A stretch of DNA of 59,685 nt from NCBI GenBank assembly GCA_947178215.1, contig CAMWXJ010000017.1, positions 1-59,685 on the forward strand. Direction: 5' to 3'. The notes beneath the pieces were generated by a model, which searched no databases, was not told the origin of the DNA, and saw only the letters and a program-made list of their open reading frames with translations. Positions 36,160 to 45,024 of this stretch are shown one piece after another. Position 1 is the first letter of the stretch. Each line of letters opens with the position of its first letter. The DNA comes from an uncultured Porphyromonadaceae bacterium (GTDB lineage Bacteria > Bacteroidota > Bacteroidia > Bacteroidales > Muribaculaceae). The position numbers and the translations under genes are program-made.

Positions 36160-37479
36160 TCAGTCCTCGCGCTTGATTGACGCGCCGAGAGCGTTAAGAC
36201 GCCCGTCGATGTTCTGATAGCCGCGGTCAATCTGGTTGATATTGCCTATACGGCTCGTACCCTTGGCCGACATCGCGGCGAGAAGCATGGCTATGCCGGC
36301 GCGTATGTCGGGACTGAGCATATTGTTGGCGCGGAGCGGGAAACGGTTGTCGAGGCCTATGACCACGGCGCGGTGAGGGTCGCACAGCATAATCTGAGCA
36401 CCCATGTCAATGAGGTTGTCGACAAAGAAAAGGCGGCTTTCAAACATCTTCTGGTGAATGAGCACGGAGCCGCGGCACTGTGTTGCTGTCACGAGCATCA
36501 CGCTGAGCAGGTCGGGGGTAAGGCCGGGCCAAGGCGCATCGGCTATGTGAAGAATCGAGCCGTCGAGATTGCTCTCGATTTCATAACGCTCTTGCTCCGG
36601 GATATAGATGTCGTCGCCGCGGCGTTCGAGACGTATGCCGAGACGCTTGAAAGCGTCGGGAATCACGCCAAGTTCGTCGTAAGCAGTGTCCTTGATTGTA
36701 ATTGAGCTGCGCGTAATGGCCGCCATGCCTATGAAGCTGCCCACCTCAATCATGTCGGGGAGGATGCGGTGCGAGCAGCCGTCGAGCAGTTCGCCGCCAC
36801 GTCCGTGGATGCGGAGCAGGTTGGAGCCCTGGCCCTCTATTACAACGCCCATTGCGCTGAGCATACGGCACAGTTGCTGAATGTAAGGCTCACACGCGGC
36901 ATTATAAATAGTGGTGACACCGCGCGCCATTGTGGCGGCCATGATGATGTTGGCGGTGCCGGTCACCGATGCTTCGTCGAGAAGCATGTATGTGCCTTGC
37001 AGACCCGAATCGGGAGCTGTCAGCACATAGGCGTGACGCCCATGGTCGAGGTGCATGTTCGCACCGAGATTGAGGAAGCCCGTTATGTGGGTGTCGACCT
37101 TGCGACGCCCTATCTTGTCGCCGCCAGGCTTGGCGAAGAGTGCCGAGCCGAACCGCGCAAGCATGGGGCCTACGAGCAGTACGCTGCCACGAAGCTTGTT
37201 GCAGCGCGCCACAAACTCGGCCGAGCAGGCATACTCGAGGTTTATGTCGGCAGCCTTGAATGTATATACTCCCTCGTCGGGATGTGTCACATGAACGCCC
37301 ATACCGCGCATAAGCTCGATGAGATTGTGCACATCGAGAATTTCTGGCACATTTGAGATGGTGACTTGCTCGCGGGTGAGAAGGACAGCCGAGATTACTT
37401 CAAGAGCTTCGTTTTTGGCTCCCTGGGGACGTATTTCGCCATGGAGTTTACGTCCGCCTTCAATGATAAATGTGCTCAT
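36160..37479 (-). CDS. murA: UDP-N-acetylglucosamine 1-carboxyvinyltransferase (Asp-type active site)
   Basis: A 439-residue EPSP-synthase-fold enzyme catalysing the first committed step of peptidoglycan synthesis. The N terminus (IIEGGRKLHGEIRPQGAKNEALEVI) with the catalytic Lys, and LRGSVLLVGPMLARFG, are typical. At the catalytic-loop position, E. coli has Cys115 in PGGCTIG; here the sequence is PGGDKIG with Asp121. Asp at this site is known to keep activity but prevent alkylation by fosfomycin. It is the last gene of the lpxD-to-murA run, 36 bases after murB, and has no terminator that I could see. Confidence 0.96.
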   Translation of the reverse strand: MSTFIIEGGRKLHGEIRPQGAKNEALEVISAVLLTREQVTISNVPEILDVHNLIELMRGMGVHVTHPDEGVYTFKAADINLEYACSAEFVARCNKLRGSVLLVGPMLARFGSALFAKPGGDKIGRRKVDTHITGFLNLGANMHLDHGRHAYVLTAPDSGLQGTYMLLDEASVTGTANIIMAATMARGVTTIYNAACEPYIQQLCRMLSAMGVVIEGQGSNLLRIHGRGGELLDGCSHRILPDMIEVGSFIGMAAITRSSITIKDTAYDELGVIPDAFKRLGIRLERRGDDIYIPEQERYEIESNLDGSILHIADAPWPGLTPDLLSVMLVTATQCRGSVLIHQKMFESRLFFVDNLIDMGAQIMLCDPHRAVVIGLDNRFPLRANNMLSPDIRAGIAMLLAAMSAKGTSRIGNINQIDRGYQNIDGRLNALGASIKRED

Positions 37480-37515
37480 GGGCAGTAGGTGTCGGGGGTT
37501 GGTTGATAATCTGGA

Positions 37516-38568
37516 TTACGACAGCAGCGGGGCTTTTTCGACTTCGGGCACAAGATGCACGCCGAATGTCGATTCTACCGTCGCTACGACTCTGTTCTCA
37601 AGGGCTATGACGTCGGCGGCCGTACAGTCGCCGCTGAGATTGGCTATTACGAGCGGTTGCGTGGGCCACAGGCCGGCGCCACCCTCCGTCGCTCCTTTGA
37701 GGCCTGAACGGTCGATGAGCCATGCAGCCGGAATCTTAACGCGGCCGTCGGGCTGAATGAAGTGAGGCACTTTCACATCGGGGCCGAACATGGCAACGGC
37801 TTTGGCTTTCACAGCCTCGAACACAGCGGGCTGCACCTGAGGATTGGTGAAGTAGCTGCCCGCACTGCCGGCGACCGACGGGTCGGGCAACTTGGAGTTG
37901 CGTGTCTCCGTCACCACCTCGCGGACCGCCATAGGCGTGATGTCGCGGCCGGCGGCAAAAGCGGCGGAAAGATTGCCGTAGTCAAGCCTCGGAGCGGGTT
38001 TCGATGAAAGGATGAAACTTACAGCAGCGATGATATAACGCCCCCTGGCCTCCGGAGTCTTGAAAAAAGAGTGGCGGTAAGCAAAACAGCACTCTTCGGC
38101 TGAAAAGGTAACGAAACGGTGCGCTACTGTATCAAACGCCTCAACTGTCTCAATCAGGTCGGCCGCCTCACAGCCGTAGGCGCCTACGTTCTGTACCGCC
38201 GAAGCGCCTACTTCGCCGGGTATAAGCGAAAGATTTTCCATTCCCCACAGCCCGGCAGTGCATGTACGCTCTACCAGACGGTCCATTGTGATGCCCGAGC
38301 CGGCGGTTACCCTTACTCGGCCTCCGTCGAGCACTTCGGCATCTATTGTCAGGATGTTGCTGTGGACCACGGTGCCGGGAAAGACCGGCGTGGTGAAGAG
38401 GATGTTGCTGCCCCCTCCGAGCAGGAGGCGGGGCATATCGCCGTCGAGCATAGCGGCCACAGCGGGAATATCGTCGCGCGACGAGTATTCGACCCACTGC
38501 GCGGCTATGCACGGCAGGCCAAAGGTATTGCGTGATCGGAGGTCGAAATCTGTGGCTTGGATTATCAT
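37516..38568 (-). CDS. murB: UDP-N-acetylenolpyruvoylglucosamine reductase
   Basis: A 350-residue FAD-dependent enzyme that reduces the MurA product to UDP-MurNAc. The FAD-binding [32 protein letters not shown], the catalytic Ser in GSYFTNPQV, and a C-terminal Glu in the [21 protein letters not shown] block are visible. The YRHS insertion and length put it in type I, like E. coli. The start overlaps the pyrD stop by 4 bases and murA follows after 36 bases, so both early peptidoglycan steps are encoded together. Confidence 0.96.
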   Translation of the reverse strand: MIIQATDFDLRSRNTFGLPCIAAQWVEYSSRDDIPAVAAMLDGDMPRLLLGGGSNILFTTPVFPGTVVHSNILTIDAEVLDGGRVRVTAGSGITMDRLVERTCTAGLWGMENLSLIPGEVGASAVQNVGAYGCEAADLIETVEAFDTVAHRFVTFSAEECCFAYRHSFFKTPEARGRYIIAAVSFILSSKPAPRLDYGNLSAAFAAGRDITPMAVREVVTETRNSKLPDPSVAGSAGSYFTNPQVQPAVFEAVKAKAVAMFGPDVKVPHFIQPDGRVKIPAAWLIDRSGLKGATEGGAGLWPTQPLVIANLSGDCTAADVIALENRVVATVESTFGVHLVPEVEKAPLLS

Positions 38569-39479
38569 TGGTTGATTGCGCCGATGAGGTCGTTTATATC
38601 ATCAACACCGTGACGCGCACAATAGTTATCAATCCACTCCACAATCTTCACTGTCACGGCGGGGTCAACAAAGTTGGCCGTGCCTATCTCGACAGCCGAA
38701 GCGCCGGCAAGGATGAACTCTATGGCGTCACGGCCGTCCATGATGCCGCCGAGACCTATTACGGGTATTTTGACGGCCTTCGCAGTCTGCCACACCATGC
38801 GCACCGCTACCGGACGCACTGCCGGACCCGACAGGCCGCCGGTAATCATCGACAGACAGGGGCGACGGCGCTCCACATCGATAGCCATGCCCATGAGCGT
38901 GTTGATGAGGCTGACGGCGTCGGCGCCCTCGGCCTCGACAGCGCGGGCTATCTCGGCAATGTCGGTAACGTTTGGCGACAGCTTGACAATCAAGGTGCCG
39001 GGAAAAGCGTCGCGTACGGCGCGGGTCACTGTGGCCGCTCCGTCGCAGGTAGTACCGAAAGCCATGCCGCCCTCCTTGACGTTGGGGCAGGATATGTTGA
39101 CCTCGATTGCGCGTATATCGGTACGCGCGGCTATGCGACGTGCAGCTTCGGCGTAATCGTCGACACACGCGCCCGAGACGTTGACTATCAGCTCACTGCC
39201 GTAGTGCTTGATGCGTGGGTAGATGTGGTCGATGAAATAGTCGACCCCCTTGTTCTGGAGTCCGACGCAATTGAGCATGCCCGCGGGAGTCTCGGCCATG
39301 CGGGGATAAGGGTTACCCTCGCGCGGATTGAGGGTCGTGCCCTTGATGATGTAGCCGCCGAGACGGGAGAGATCGATGAAGTCGGCAAACTCCTCGCCGT
39401 ATCCGAAAGTGCCCGAGGCTGTGAGCACCGGATTCTTGATTGTAAGGCCTCCGCCTATGTTGACGCTTAATCGAGCCAT
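38565..39479 (-). CDS. pyrD: dihydroorotate dehydrogenase catalytic subunit, class 1B
   Basis: A 304-residue FMN enzyme oxidising dihydroorotate to orotate. [27 protein letters not shown], the catalytic Cys in [12 protein letters not shown] (Cys marks class 1) and [18 protein letters not shown] are clear. Class 1B works with a PyrK electron-transfer subunit, encoded just upstream and overlapping by 13 bases, and uses NAD rather than quinone. I start at ATG 39479 ([11 protein letters not shown]); the frame is open to 39704 but that part lies opposite pyrK. The enzyme is cytoplasmic. Confidence 0.95.
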   Translation of the reverse strand: MARLSVNIGGGLTIKNPVLTASGTFGYGEEFADFIDLSRLGGYIIKGTTLNPREGNPYPRMAETPAGMLNCVGLQNKGVDYFIDHIYPRIKHYGSELIVNVSGACVDDYAEAARRIAARTDIRAIEVNISCPNVKEGGMAFGTTCDGAATVTRAVRDAFPGTLIVKLSPNVTDIAEIARAVEAEGADAVSLINTLMGMAIDVERRRPCLSMITGGLSGPAVRPVAVRMVWQTAKAVKIPVIGLGGIMDGRDAIEFILAGASAVEIGTANFVDPAVTVKIVEWIDNYCARHGVDDINDLIGAINQ

Positions 39480-40261
39480 GTGAGTTCCTTGATATTGAAT
39501 ACAGGGCCTTCGGTGCATACGCACACGTTGCCACGGACTGTTTTTTCCACGCAGCAGAGGCAGGCGCCCAAGCCGCAGGCCATCATGTTTTCGAGCGACA
39601 CCTCGCAGTCGGCGCCGAGAGAGTCGGAAAGACGCGCCACCGCTTTCATCATAGGAGCGGGACCGCAGCAGTAGACGCGTTGAATCGTGGCGCCAAGTTG
39701 CCACGTCGAATGGCAGGTCACCACGCCGTGCTCGCCGGCCGAACCGTCGTCGGTGGTTACATGCACTTCACCTATTTCACGAAGCATATCGAGTTCAAGA
39801 AGGTCGGCGTCCGAACGCGCGCCTATGACGAACTCGGGCGTGAGCCCTGCGGCTTTCATAGCGCGCCCGAGAAAGCAGAGGGGTGCTATGCCCACACCGC
39901 CTCCGGCAAGCAGGAGACGCCCGGTCTGTTGTCCGGGGATGGTGAATCCTCGTCCGAGCGGAGCCACGATGTTGAGGCGAGCTCCGGAACGCAGGTCGCA
40001 CAGGCGTGAGGTGCCTTCGCCGGCACGGCGCACAAGGAGCGCCATCTCGTTACCGTCCACGTAATTGATGGATATGGGGCGGCGCAGAAACGTGTGCGGT
40101 GCATCGGGAATCGCCACCTGCACGAACTGTCCCGGCTTCATGGCGGGAAGCTCCGGGTCGGTGCCGGGAGCGCAACGAAGCGTAAGCAGTGTATAGAGCG
40201 GATGGAAGGCCTGAGCTGTCACGACCTCCATCTCCATAATGCGCTTAGTGGGATTAGTCAT
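39467..40261 (-). CDS. pyrK: dihydroorotate dehydrogenase electron transfer subunit
   Basis: A 264-residue ferredoxin-reductase-like protein. FAD-binding FLRRPISIN and the NAD-binding [19 protein letters not shown] region precede a C-terminal cysteine cluster ([14 protein letters not shown] followed by [10 protein letters not shown]) that binds a [2Fe-2S] centre. It passes electrons from PyrD to NAD. It follows lpxA by 5 bases and overlaps pyrD by 13, so pyrimidine and lipid A genes share one transcript here. Confidence 0.95.
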   Translation of the reverse strand: MTNPTKRIMEMEVVTAQAFHPLYTLLTLRCAPGTDPELPAMKPGQFVQVAIPDAPHTFLRRPISINYVDGNEMALLVRRAGEGTSRLCDLRSGARLNIVAPLGRGFTIPGQQTGRLLLAGGGVGIAPLCFLGRAMKAAGLTPEFVIGARSDADLLELDMLREIGEVHVTTDDGSAGEHGVVTCHSTWQLGATIQRVYCCGPAPMMKAVARLSDSLGADCEVSLENMMACGLGACLCCVEKTVRGNVCVCTEGPVFNIKELTWLD

Positions 40262-40266
40262 GACGG

Positions 40267-41070
40267 TCAGTCGGTGGATGCGTTTTTGAGGCCGTAGCCG
40301 TAGCCCTTGATGATGCCGCGTTTGGAGTTGCGCACAAACAGGATGATGTCGTCGCGCTCTTTCGAGGGGGGCAGAGTGGCTTCGATACGCTCTATGGCTT
40401 CGGTGTTATTGAGGGCGGAGAGATAGAGTATACGGTAGATGTCCTGAATCTCGCGTATGGTCTCGTTGGAAAAGCCGCGGCGACGCAGGCCTATCGAGTT
40501 GACACCGGCATAGGATATCGGCTCGCGCGCGCCCATGACGTAAGGTGGCACGTCCTTGTTGACGAGGGCGCCGCCTTGGAGCATGACGTGTGCGCCGATA
40601 TGGCTGAACTGGTGTATCAGCGAGCCGCCGCCTATCACGGCCCAGTCGTCGATAATCACCTCGCCGGCTATCTGGCTGGCGTTGGATATTATTACGTGGT
40701 CGCCTATCACGCAGTCGTGGGCGATGTGGCTGTAAGCCATGATGAGGGTGTTGCTGCCCACCACGGTCTTGCCTTTGGAGGCTGTGCCGCGGTTGACGGT
40801 CACACACTCGCGCAGGGTGGTGTTGTCGCCGATGATTGCAAGAGTCTCCTCGCCGCGGAATTTGAGGTCCTGCGGCACGTTGCCGATTACCGCACCGGGG
40901 TGGATGACGCAGTTGCGGCCTATGCGTGAGCCATTCATTATGGTCACATTGCTGCCGATGCGGGTGCCCTCGCCTATCTCTACGTCGGCGTCGATAGTGA
41001 CAAAGGGATCAATCACCACGCTCGGCGCTATCTTGGCCGCGGGGTGGATATATGCCAGAGGCTGCTTCAT
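40267..41070 (-). CDS. lpxA: acyl-ACP--UDP-N-acetylglucosamine O-acyltransferase
   Basis: A 267-residue left-handed beta-helix enzyme, first step of lipid A synthesis. Hexapeptide repeats run through the first 190 residues (IHPAAKIAPSVVIDPFVTID). The catalytic His lies in MAYSHIAHDCVIGD. The C-terminal helical domain (GLRRRGFSNETIREIQDIYRILY) is typical of LpxA and absent from LpxD. The start codon overlaps the lpxC/fabZ stop by one base at 41070. Confidence 0.96.
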   Translation of the reverse strand: MKQPLAYIHPAAKIAPSVVIDPFVTIDADVEIGEGTRIGSNVTIMNGSRIGRNCVIHPGAVIGNVPQDLKFRGEETLAIIGDNTTLRECVTVNRGTASKGKTVVGSNTLIMAYSHIAHDCVIGDHVIISNASQIAGEVIIDDWAVIGGGSLIHQFSHIGAHVMLQGGALVNKDVPPYVMGAREPISYAGVNSIGLRRRGFSNETIREIQDIYRILYLSALNNTEAIERIEATLPPSKERDDIILFVRNSKRGIIKGYGYGLKNASTD

Positions 41071-42455
41071 TATTTCTTGTTTTTGATTATCTGGGCCATG
41101 AACTCACACTCCGACACAATCTTCTCACCCACGAAAGCGATGCCTTTCATCACTGCGCAACCGCGGCGCATCTCGGTCATGAACGACACGTGGAAAATGA
41201 GGGTATCGCCGGGAACCACTTTCTGACGGAACTTCACGTTGTCAATCTTCATGAAGTAGGTGGAGTAACCTTTGGGGTCGTCGAGGGTCGATAGCACGAG
41301 CAGACCGCCGGTCTGTGCCATGGCCTCGATTTGAAGTACGCCGGGAAGCACGGGCTCCTGCGGGAAGTGACCCGTGAAGAAGGGCTCGTTGGCGGTAATG
41401 TTTTTCACGCCCACGATATAGTTTGTGCCTATCTCGATAATCTTGTCGACGAGAAGCATGGGGTAGCGGTGGGGCAGCAGGTCGCGGATGCTGAGATTGT
41501 CGAGCAGCGGAGCCTTGTTGGGGTCGTAGACGGGAGCCTGGATATCCTGACGCTTGATTTCCTTGCGTATCTTCTTTGCGAAAGCGGTGTTGATGGTGTG
41601 GCCGGGGCGGGTGGCGAGCACCTTGCCTTTGAGGTTGCGGCCTATGAGGGCGAGGTCGCCAAGCACGTCCATGAGCTTGTGGCGGGCGGGCTCGTTGTCG
41701 GCAACGAGCGGTTTTTCCTGAATGAAGCCAAACTCGCTCACCTTCTTGTGGGGGGCGCCCATGAGGTCGGCGATATGGTCGAGCTCAGCCTGGTCCATCG
41801 GAGTGTCGTAGATTACTACGGCATTGTCGAGGTCGCCTCCCTTGATGAGGTTGCCCTTCACAAGTGGCTCAATCTCGCGCACGAACACAAATGTGCGGCT
41901 CGACGCAATCTCGGCGGGAAAATCCTCGGTGCGTTCGAGCGACGCATACTGGAACGACAGTACCGGGCTCTTGTAGTCAATCATAACGTCGACGGAGAGG
42001 TCGGAGTCGGGGAGCACCACAATCGACGCGCCGGTGTTCTCGTCGCGTATCTCGGTTTTCTGCTTCACGATATAATACTCCTTCTCAGCTTTCTGCTCCG
42101 TAAGTCCCGCCGCGGCGATTTTCTCGCAATATTCGGCGGCAGAGCCGTCAAGTATAGGTATTTCGGGGCCGTCGACCTTGATAAGACAGTTGTCGATGCC
42201 GGCCGCGTAGAGAGCCGCGAGGGCATGTTCGAGAGTCGATATGGTCACTTCGCCGCGACCTATGACGGTGCCGCGTGTGGTGGCCACTACATTTTCGGCA
42301 ACGGCGTCGATGATCGGTTGGTCGGGGAGGTCGGTGCGCTGTACCTTGTAGCCATGATTGTCGGGGGCCGGGCAGAACTCGGCTGTGAGCCTTGCGCCGG
42401 TATGCAGACCCTTGCCGCTTACACTGAAAGAGTTGCTGAGAGTGAGTTGCTTCAT
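41070..42455 (-). CDS. lpxC/fabZ: bifunctional UDP-3-O-acyl-GlcNAc deacetylase / 3-hydroxyacyl-ACP dehydratase
   Basis: A 461-residue natural fusion. Residues 1 to about 300 are LpxC, the zinc deacetylase committing to lipid A (KGLHTGARL, STLEHALAAL with a zinc His, and the HKLMDVLGDLAL zinc/catalytic region). The last 145 residues are FabZ (LLPHRYPMLLVDKIIEIG, GHFPQEPVLPGVLQIEAMAQTGG), which makes unsaturated acyl-ACP for fatty acid elongation. The fusion is a known Bacteroidota trait and ties the enzymes that compete for 3-hydroxyacyl-ACP. It lies between lpxD (21-base gap) and lpxA (overlap of one base). Confidence 0.97.
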   Translation of the reverse strand: MKQLTLSNSFSVSGKGLHTGARLTAEFCPAPDNHGYKVQRTDLPDQPIIDAVAENVVATTRGTVIGRGEVTISTLEHALAALYAAGIDNCLIKVDGPEIPILDGSAAEYCEKIAAAGLTEQKAEKEYYIVKQKTEIRDENTGASIVVLPDSDLSVDVMIDYKSPVLSFQYASLERTEDFPAEIASSRTFVFVREIEPLVKGNLIKGGDLDNAVVIYDTPMDQAELDHIADLMGAPHKKVSEFGFIQEKPLVADNEPARHKLMDVLGDLALIGRNLKGKVLATRPGHTINTAFAKKIRKEIKRQDIQAPVYDPNKAPLLDNLSIRDLLPHRYPMLLVDKIIEIGTNYIVGVKNITANEPFFTGHFPQEPVLPGVLQIEAMAQTGGLLVLSTLDDPKGYSTYFMKIDNVKFRQKVVPGDTLIFHVSFMTEMRRGCAVMKGIAFVGEKIVSECEFMAQIIKNKK

Positions 42456-42476
42456 ATCTTGTGAGAAATTGATTTT

Positions 42477-43535
42477 TTACTTATTAACTTGTTGGGCGCC
42501 GGCTACTTTAAGGGCGGCAATCTCCTTTTCGAGCTTGCTCACTGCACGGAGCAGGCCGGGGAGATGTTTGAGCGACATCACCTGGCGCCCATAGGCGCGG
42601 AGTTCCTCTGCCGGTGAGCCTATGAGGCGCTGACCGGGAGCCACGTCGCTGTGAACACCTGTCTGTGCGGCCAACTGTGAGCCATCGCCCACGTGGAGGT
42701 GTCCGGCGATACCGGCCTGACCTCCCACCATGCACTGCTCGCCAATCTTGGTAGAGCCGGCCACGCCGCCTTGTGCGGCCATGACTGTATTGGCACCTAT
42801 CTCCACATTGTGACCTATCTGGATGAGGTTGTCGAGCTTAACGCCATTGTGGATGCGTGTGCTGCCCATTGTGGCGCGGTCGATAGTGGTGTTGGCGCCT
42901 ATCTCCACGTCATCGCCTATCTCCACGACGCCTATCTGCGGAATCTTGGCATAGCCGCCGGTGCCGTCGGGCGCGAAGCCGAAGCCGTCGGCACCTACCA
43001 CGGCGCCTGAGTGGAGTATACAGCGCTTGCCGACGCGGCAGCCCGGATATACGCGGACGCCGGCATAGAGGGTGGTATCATCGCCTATCGAGACGTTGGC
43101 TCCGACAAACGACTGGGGATAAATCTCGGCATTGGCGCCGATGCGTGCGCCGGCGCCGATATATGCGAAAGCGCCGATATACACGCCCTCGCCTATCTCG
43201 GCAGTCGGGTCGACATACGACGGCTGCTCTATGCCGTGACGACGCTGCGCCTGCATGCTCTGGGCCAGTGCCAGAAGATGCGCTACTGTGGCATACGGGT
43301 CATCGACACGTATGAGGGTTGCCGATACGGGGGCCTCAGCCTCGAAGTCTTTGCGGACGAGCACCGCGCTTGCGTGTGTCTTATAGATATAGGGGGTATA
43401 TTTGGGATTGGCAAGAAAGGAGAGCGAACCTTCGCCCCCTTCTTCAATCTTGGCGAATTCGCTTATTTTGACCTCGCCGTCACCTTCTACGATGCCGGAG
43501 ACCATTTCAGCGATTTGATTAGCCGTAAATTCCAT
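42477..43535 (-). CDS. lpxD: UDP-3-O-(3-hydroxyacyl)glucosamine N-acyltransferase
   Basis: A 352-residue trimeric acyltransferase, third step of lipid A synthesis. The N-terminal uridine-binding domain (FTANQIAEMVSGIVEGDGEVKI, SLSFLANPKYTPYIYKTHASAVLV) precedes a long hexapeptide beta-helix (IGEGVYIGAFAYIGAGARIG) with the catalytic His in QIGHNVEIG, and a C-terminal helix (LLRAVSKLEKEIAALK). I start at ATG 43535, where the domain begins; the frame extends to 43628 through the promoter. It heads the seven-gene lpxD-lpxC/fabZ-lpxA-pyrK-pyrD-murB-murA run. Confidence 0.96.
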   Translation of the reverse strand: MEFTANQIAEMVSGIVEGDGEVKISEFAKIEEGGEGSLSFLANPKYTPYIYKTHASAVLVRKDFEAEAPVSATLIRVDDPYATVAHLLALAQSMQAQRRHGIEQPSYVDPTAEIGEGVYIGAFAYIGAGARIGANAEIYPQSFVGANVSIGDDTTLYAGVRVYPGCRVGKRCILHSGAVVGADGFGFAPDGTGGYAKIPQIGVVEIGDDVEIGANTTIDRATMGSTRIHNGVKLDNLIQIGHNVEIGANTVMAAQGGVAGSTKIGEQCMVGGQAGIAGHLHVGDGSQLAAQTGVHSDVAPGQRLIGSPAEELRAYGRQVMSLKHLPGLLRAVSKLEKEIAALKVAGAQQVNK

Positions 43536-43593
43536 TTGCAGTGGGTATAGTTGGATAATATCCTTAAAAATAATGACTGTCAATATTGGGTTG

Positions 43594-43625
43594 CAAAGAT
43601 GCAAAAAAATCCCGACATAGCCAAA
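43594..43625 (-). promoter_or_regulatory. promoter of the lpxD-murA operon (-33 TTTG, -7 CATCTTTG)
   Basis: TTTG at 43625-43622 and CATCTTTG at 43601-43594 are 20 bp apart. The -7 box departs from TAnnTTTG only at the first base. Confidence 0.6.
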
Positions 43626-43824
43626 CATAGCTACGTCAAACGACTTAGCAAACTATTTAGCGGGCAGGCTGCAACGACCGCGGCCCGTCGGGCTGTATGA
43701 CGGCGACACACTTGTGACATACTTCGGCACCGGGAATTGACTCCCGGCAACGCCGCCGCATTACGCATTATTGGCAGCTGCCTAACGCGCGCCAGACCCC
43801 GACAGGTCGCGGATCAACGCGCAT
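43626..43824. other. short gene-free stretch between lpxD and tRNA-Pro
   Basis: Contains a weak CCGGGA / TCCCGG hairpin around 43730-43750. I see no open frame, tRNA or other feature here. Confidence 0.5.
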
Positions 43825-43862
43825 AAAAAGAAAAACGGGCTTAGCCCACAGGAGCTAAACCC
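43825..43862 (-). terminator. tRNA-Pro terminator
   Basis: A 9-bp stem (43837-43845 with 43854-43862, one mismatch or wobble) is followed on the minus strand by GTTTTTCTTTTT. It starts 9 bases after the tRNA 3' end. Confidence 0.85.
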
Positions 43863-43871
43863 ATTTCACTG

Positions 43872-43944
43872 TCGGGGTGAGAAGACTCGAACTTCCGACC
43901 TCCACGTCCCGAACGTGGCGCGCTGCCAACTGTGCTACACCCCG
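43872..43944 (-). tRNA. tRNA-Pro (anticodon CGG)
   Basis: The 73-nt cloverleaf has acceptor arms CGGGGTG / CACCCCG, D arm GTAGCACAGTTGGCAGCGC, anticodon stem CCACG / CGTGG with loop TTCGGGA (anticodon CGG, G37 as usual for tRNA-Pro), and T arm with GTTCGAGTC. The discriminator base is A. CCA is not encoded (the genome reads CA after the discriminator), so it must be added enzymatically. It reads CCG codons. Confidence 0.95.
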
Positions 43945-43973
43945 AGTTGGCGCTTCTTTTTGCAAAAGCGATG

Positions 43974-44004
43974 CAAAGGTAGTTATAATTTTTCAATAAT
44001 TCAA
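43974..44004 (-). promoter_or_regulatory. tRNA-Pro promoter (-33 TTG, -7 TACCTTTG)
   Basis: TTG at 44004-44002 and TACCTTTG at 43981-43974 are 20 bp apart, 29 bases upstream of the tRNA 5' end. Confidence 0.75.
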
Positions 44005-44192
44005 CAACCTTTGCCGACAAAAATCACACATCATCAAAAATACACCCAAAATCGCTCAATCACCACTCAATAGCCATCGCCATCTGCCTCAATCATTATC
44101 CCCTGCAACCTCAGCTGCATCCCCTTCCCCGGCATAGCAACCTCAGCGGCCCCTGCCTCCTCCCCGCCTTGATAGCCGTCCAGCCCTCCGAG

Positions 44193-44228
44193 CTGTCCGA
44201 GCTGTCAGAGCTGTCAGAGCTGTCAGAG
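44193..44228 (-). repeat. 9-bp tandem repeat (CTCKGACAG x4) after the rplT terminator
   Basis: Read on the minus strand, three copies of CTCTGACAG and one of CTCGGACAG follow the rplT terminator by about 20 bases. This is the same 9-mer family, in the same orientation relative to the upstream gene, as the repeat after rpsP (3892-3927). Between here and the tRNA promoter I see nothing but AT-rich sequence. Confidence 0.85.
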
Positions 44229-44239
44229 AGCAGCTCCTT

Positions 44240-44280
44240 AAAGCAATCGACCGTGCGGCAGCATTGCTGTCGCACGGTCG
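44240..44280 (-). terminator. rplT operon terminator
   Basis: A 14-bp stem (44248-44261 with 44267-44280) with one A-C mismatch is followed on the minus strand by ATTGCTTT. It lies 24 bases after the rplT stop. Confidence 0.85.
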
Positions 44281-44304
44281 CGCAAGTGTATCTTTATAAG
44301 GTTA

Positions 44305-44655
44305 TCAAGCGTTCTTAACCTTGTCTACGATAGCCTTGAAAGCGGCGGGATCGTTGAGAGCGAGGTCGGCGAGCACCTTACGGTTGAGCTCAAGACCGCT
44401 CTTGTGGATAAGACCCATGAGCTTGCTGTAAGAGAGGTCCTCGAGACGGGCAGCGGCGTTGATACGCTGAATCCAGAGGGCACGGAAGTTGGCCTTCTTG
44501 TCGCGACGGTCACGGAAAGCGTAGGTAAGACCCTTTTCCCAGGTGTTCTTGGCTACGGTCCAGACGTTGCGGCGGCAACCGAAGTAACCGCGGGTAAGCT
44601 TGAGGATTTTCTTTCTACGAGCACGTGAGGCTACGTGATTTACTGATCTTGGCAT
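44305..44655 (-). CDS. rplT: 50S ribosomal protein L20
   Basis: A 116-residue, strongly basic early-assembly protein of the large subunit. It opens [26 protein letters not shown], the L20 signature, and retains the C-terminal globular half ([43 protein letters not shown]). It ends the thrS-infC-rpmI-rplT operon, lying about 140 bases after rpmI. That long gap could hold an autoregulatory site, as L20 represses this operon in E. coli and Bacillus, but I could not draw a convincing fold. Confidence 0.97.
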   Translation of the reverse strand: MPRSVNHVASRARRKKILKLTRGYFGCRRNVWTVAKNTWEKGLTYAFRDRRDKKANFRALWIQRINAAARLEDLSYSKLMGLIHKSGLELNRKVLADLALNDPAAFKAIVDKVKNA

Positions 44656-44797
44656 TTTGTTGTTGTGTTGTGGATGTCAGCGTCGCACATTCGAGGTGCG
44701 TTCTTGAAAGCTGTACACCCGGTTGAGAAATTTTGTGGGAGGGATAGGAATGCAGCGCCGTCAGACGGCTGCGGCCCTGATTGAGTAAAGCGTCGGC

Positions 44798-44995
44798 TTA
44801 CTTGCGGGCGAGAAGAGCGAGAACGTTAGCCTTGTCGCAACCGGCCACGAGCGAGAAGTGAGTGAGGTTACGCTTCTGCTTTTTGGTCTTCTTGGTGAGG
44901 ATGTGGCTCTTGAAAGCGTGCTTTCTCTTGATTTGTCCTGATCCGGTAAGGGCGAACCTCTTTTTGGCACCGGAATTAGTCTTAATCTTGGGCAT
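44798..44995 (-). CDS. rpmI: 50S ribosomal protein L35
   Basis: A 65-residue basic protein, opening [20 protein letters not shown] and continuing [22 protein letters not shown], which is the L35 family pattern at its usual length. It lies 29 bases after infC and before rplT, the classical order. An alternative frame overlapping it is an artefact of its Lys/Arg-rich codons. Confidence 0.97.
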   Translation of the reverse strand: MPKIKTNSGAKKRFALTGSGQIKRKHAFKSHILTKKTKKQKRNLTHFSLVAGCDKANVLALLARK

Positions 44996-45024
44996 TTGTT
45001 AGAGTTGGGTTGATATTATGTAAG

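Noticed and set aside
39480-39704. N-terminal extension of dihydroorotate dehydrogenase
   Set aside because: Open frame overlapping pyrK in another frame; the family N terminus begins at ATG 39479.
42600-43300. Repetitive periodic DNA in lpxD and lpxA
   Set aside because: The 18-base periodicity reflects hexapeptide repeats of the beta-helix fold, not a DNA repeat or CRISPR array.
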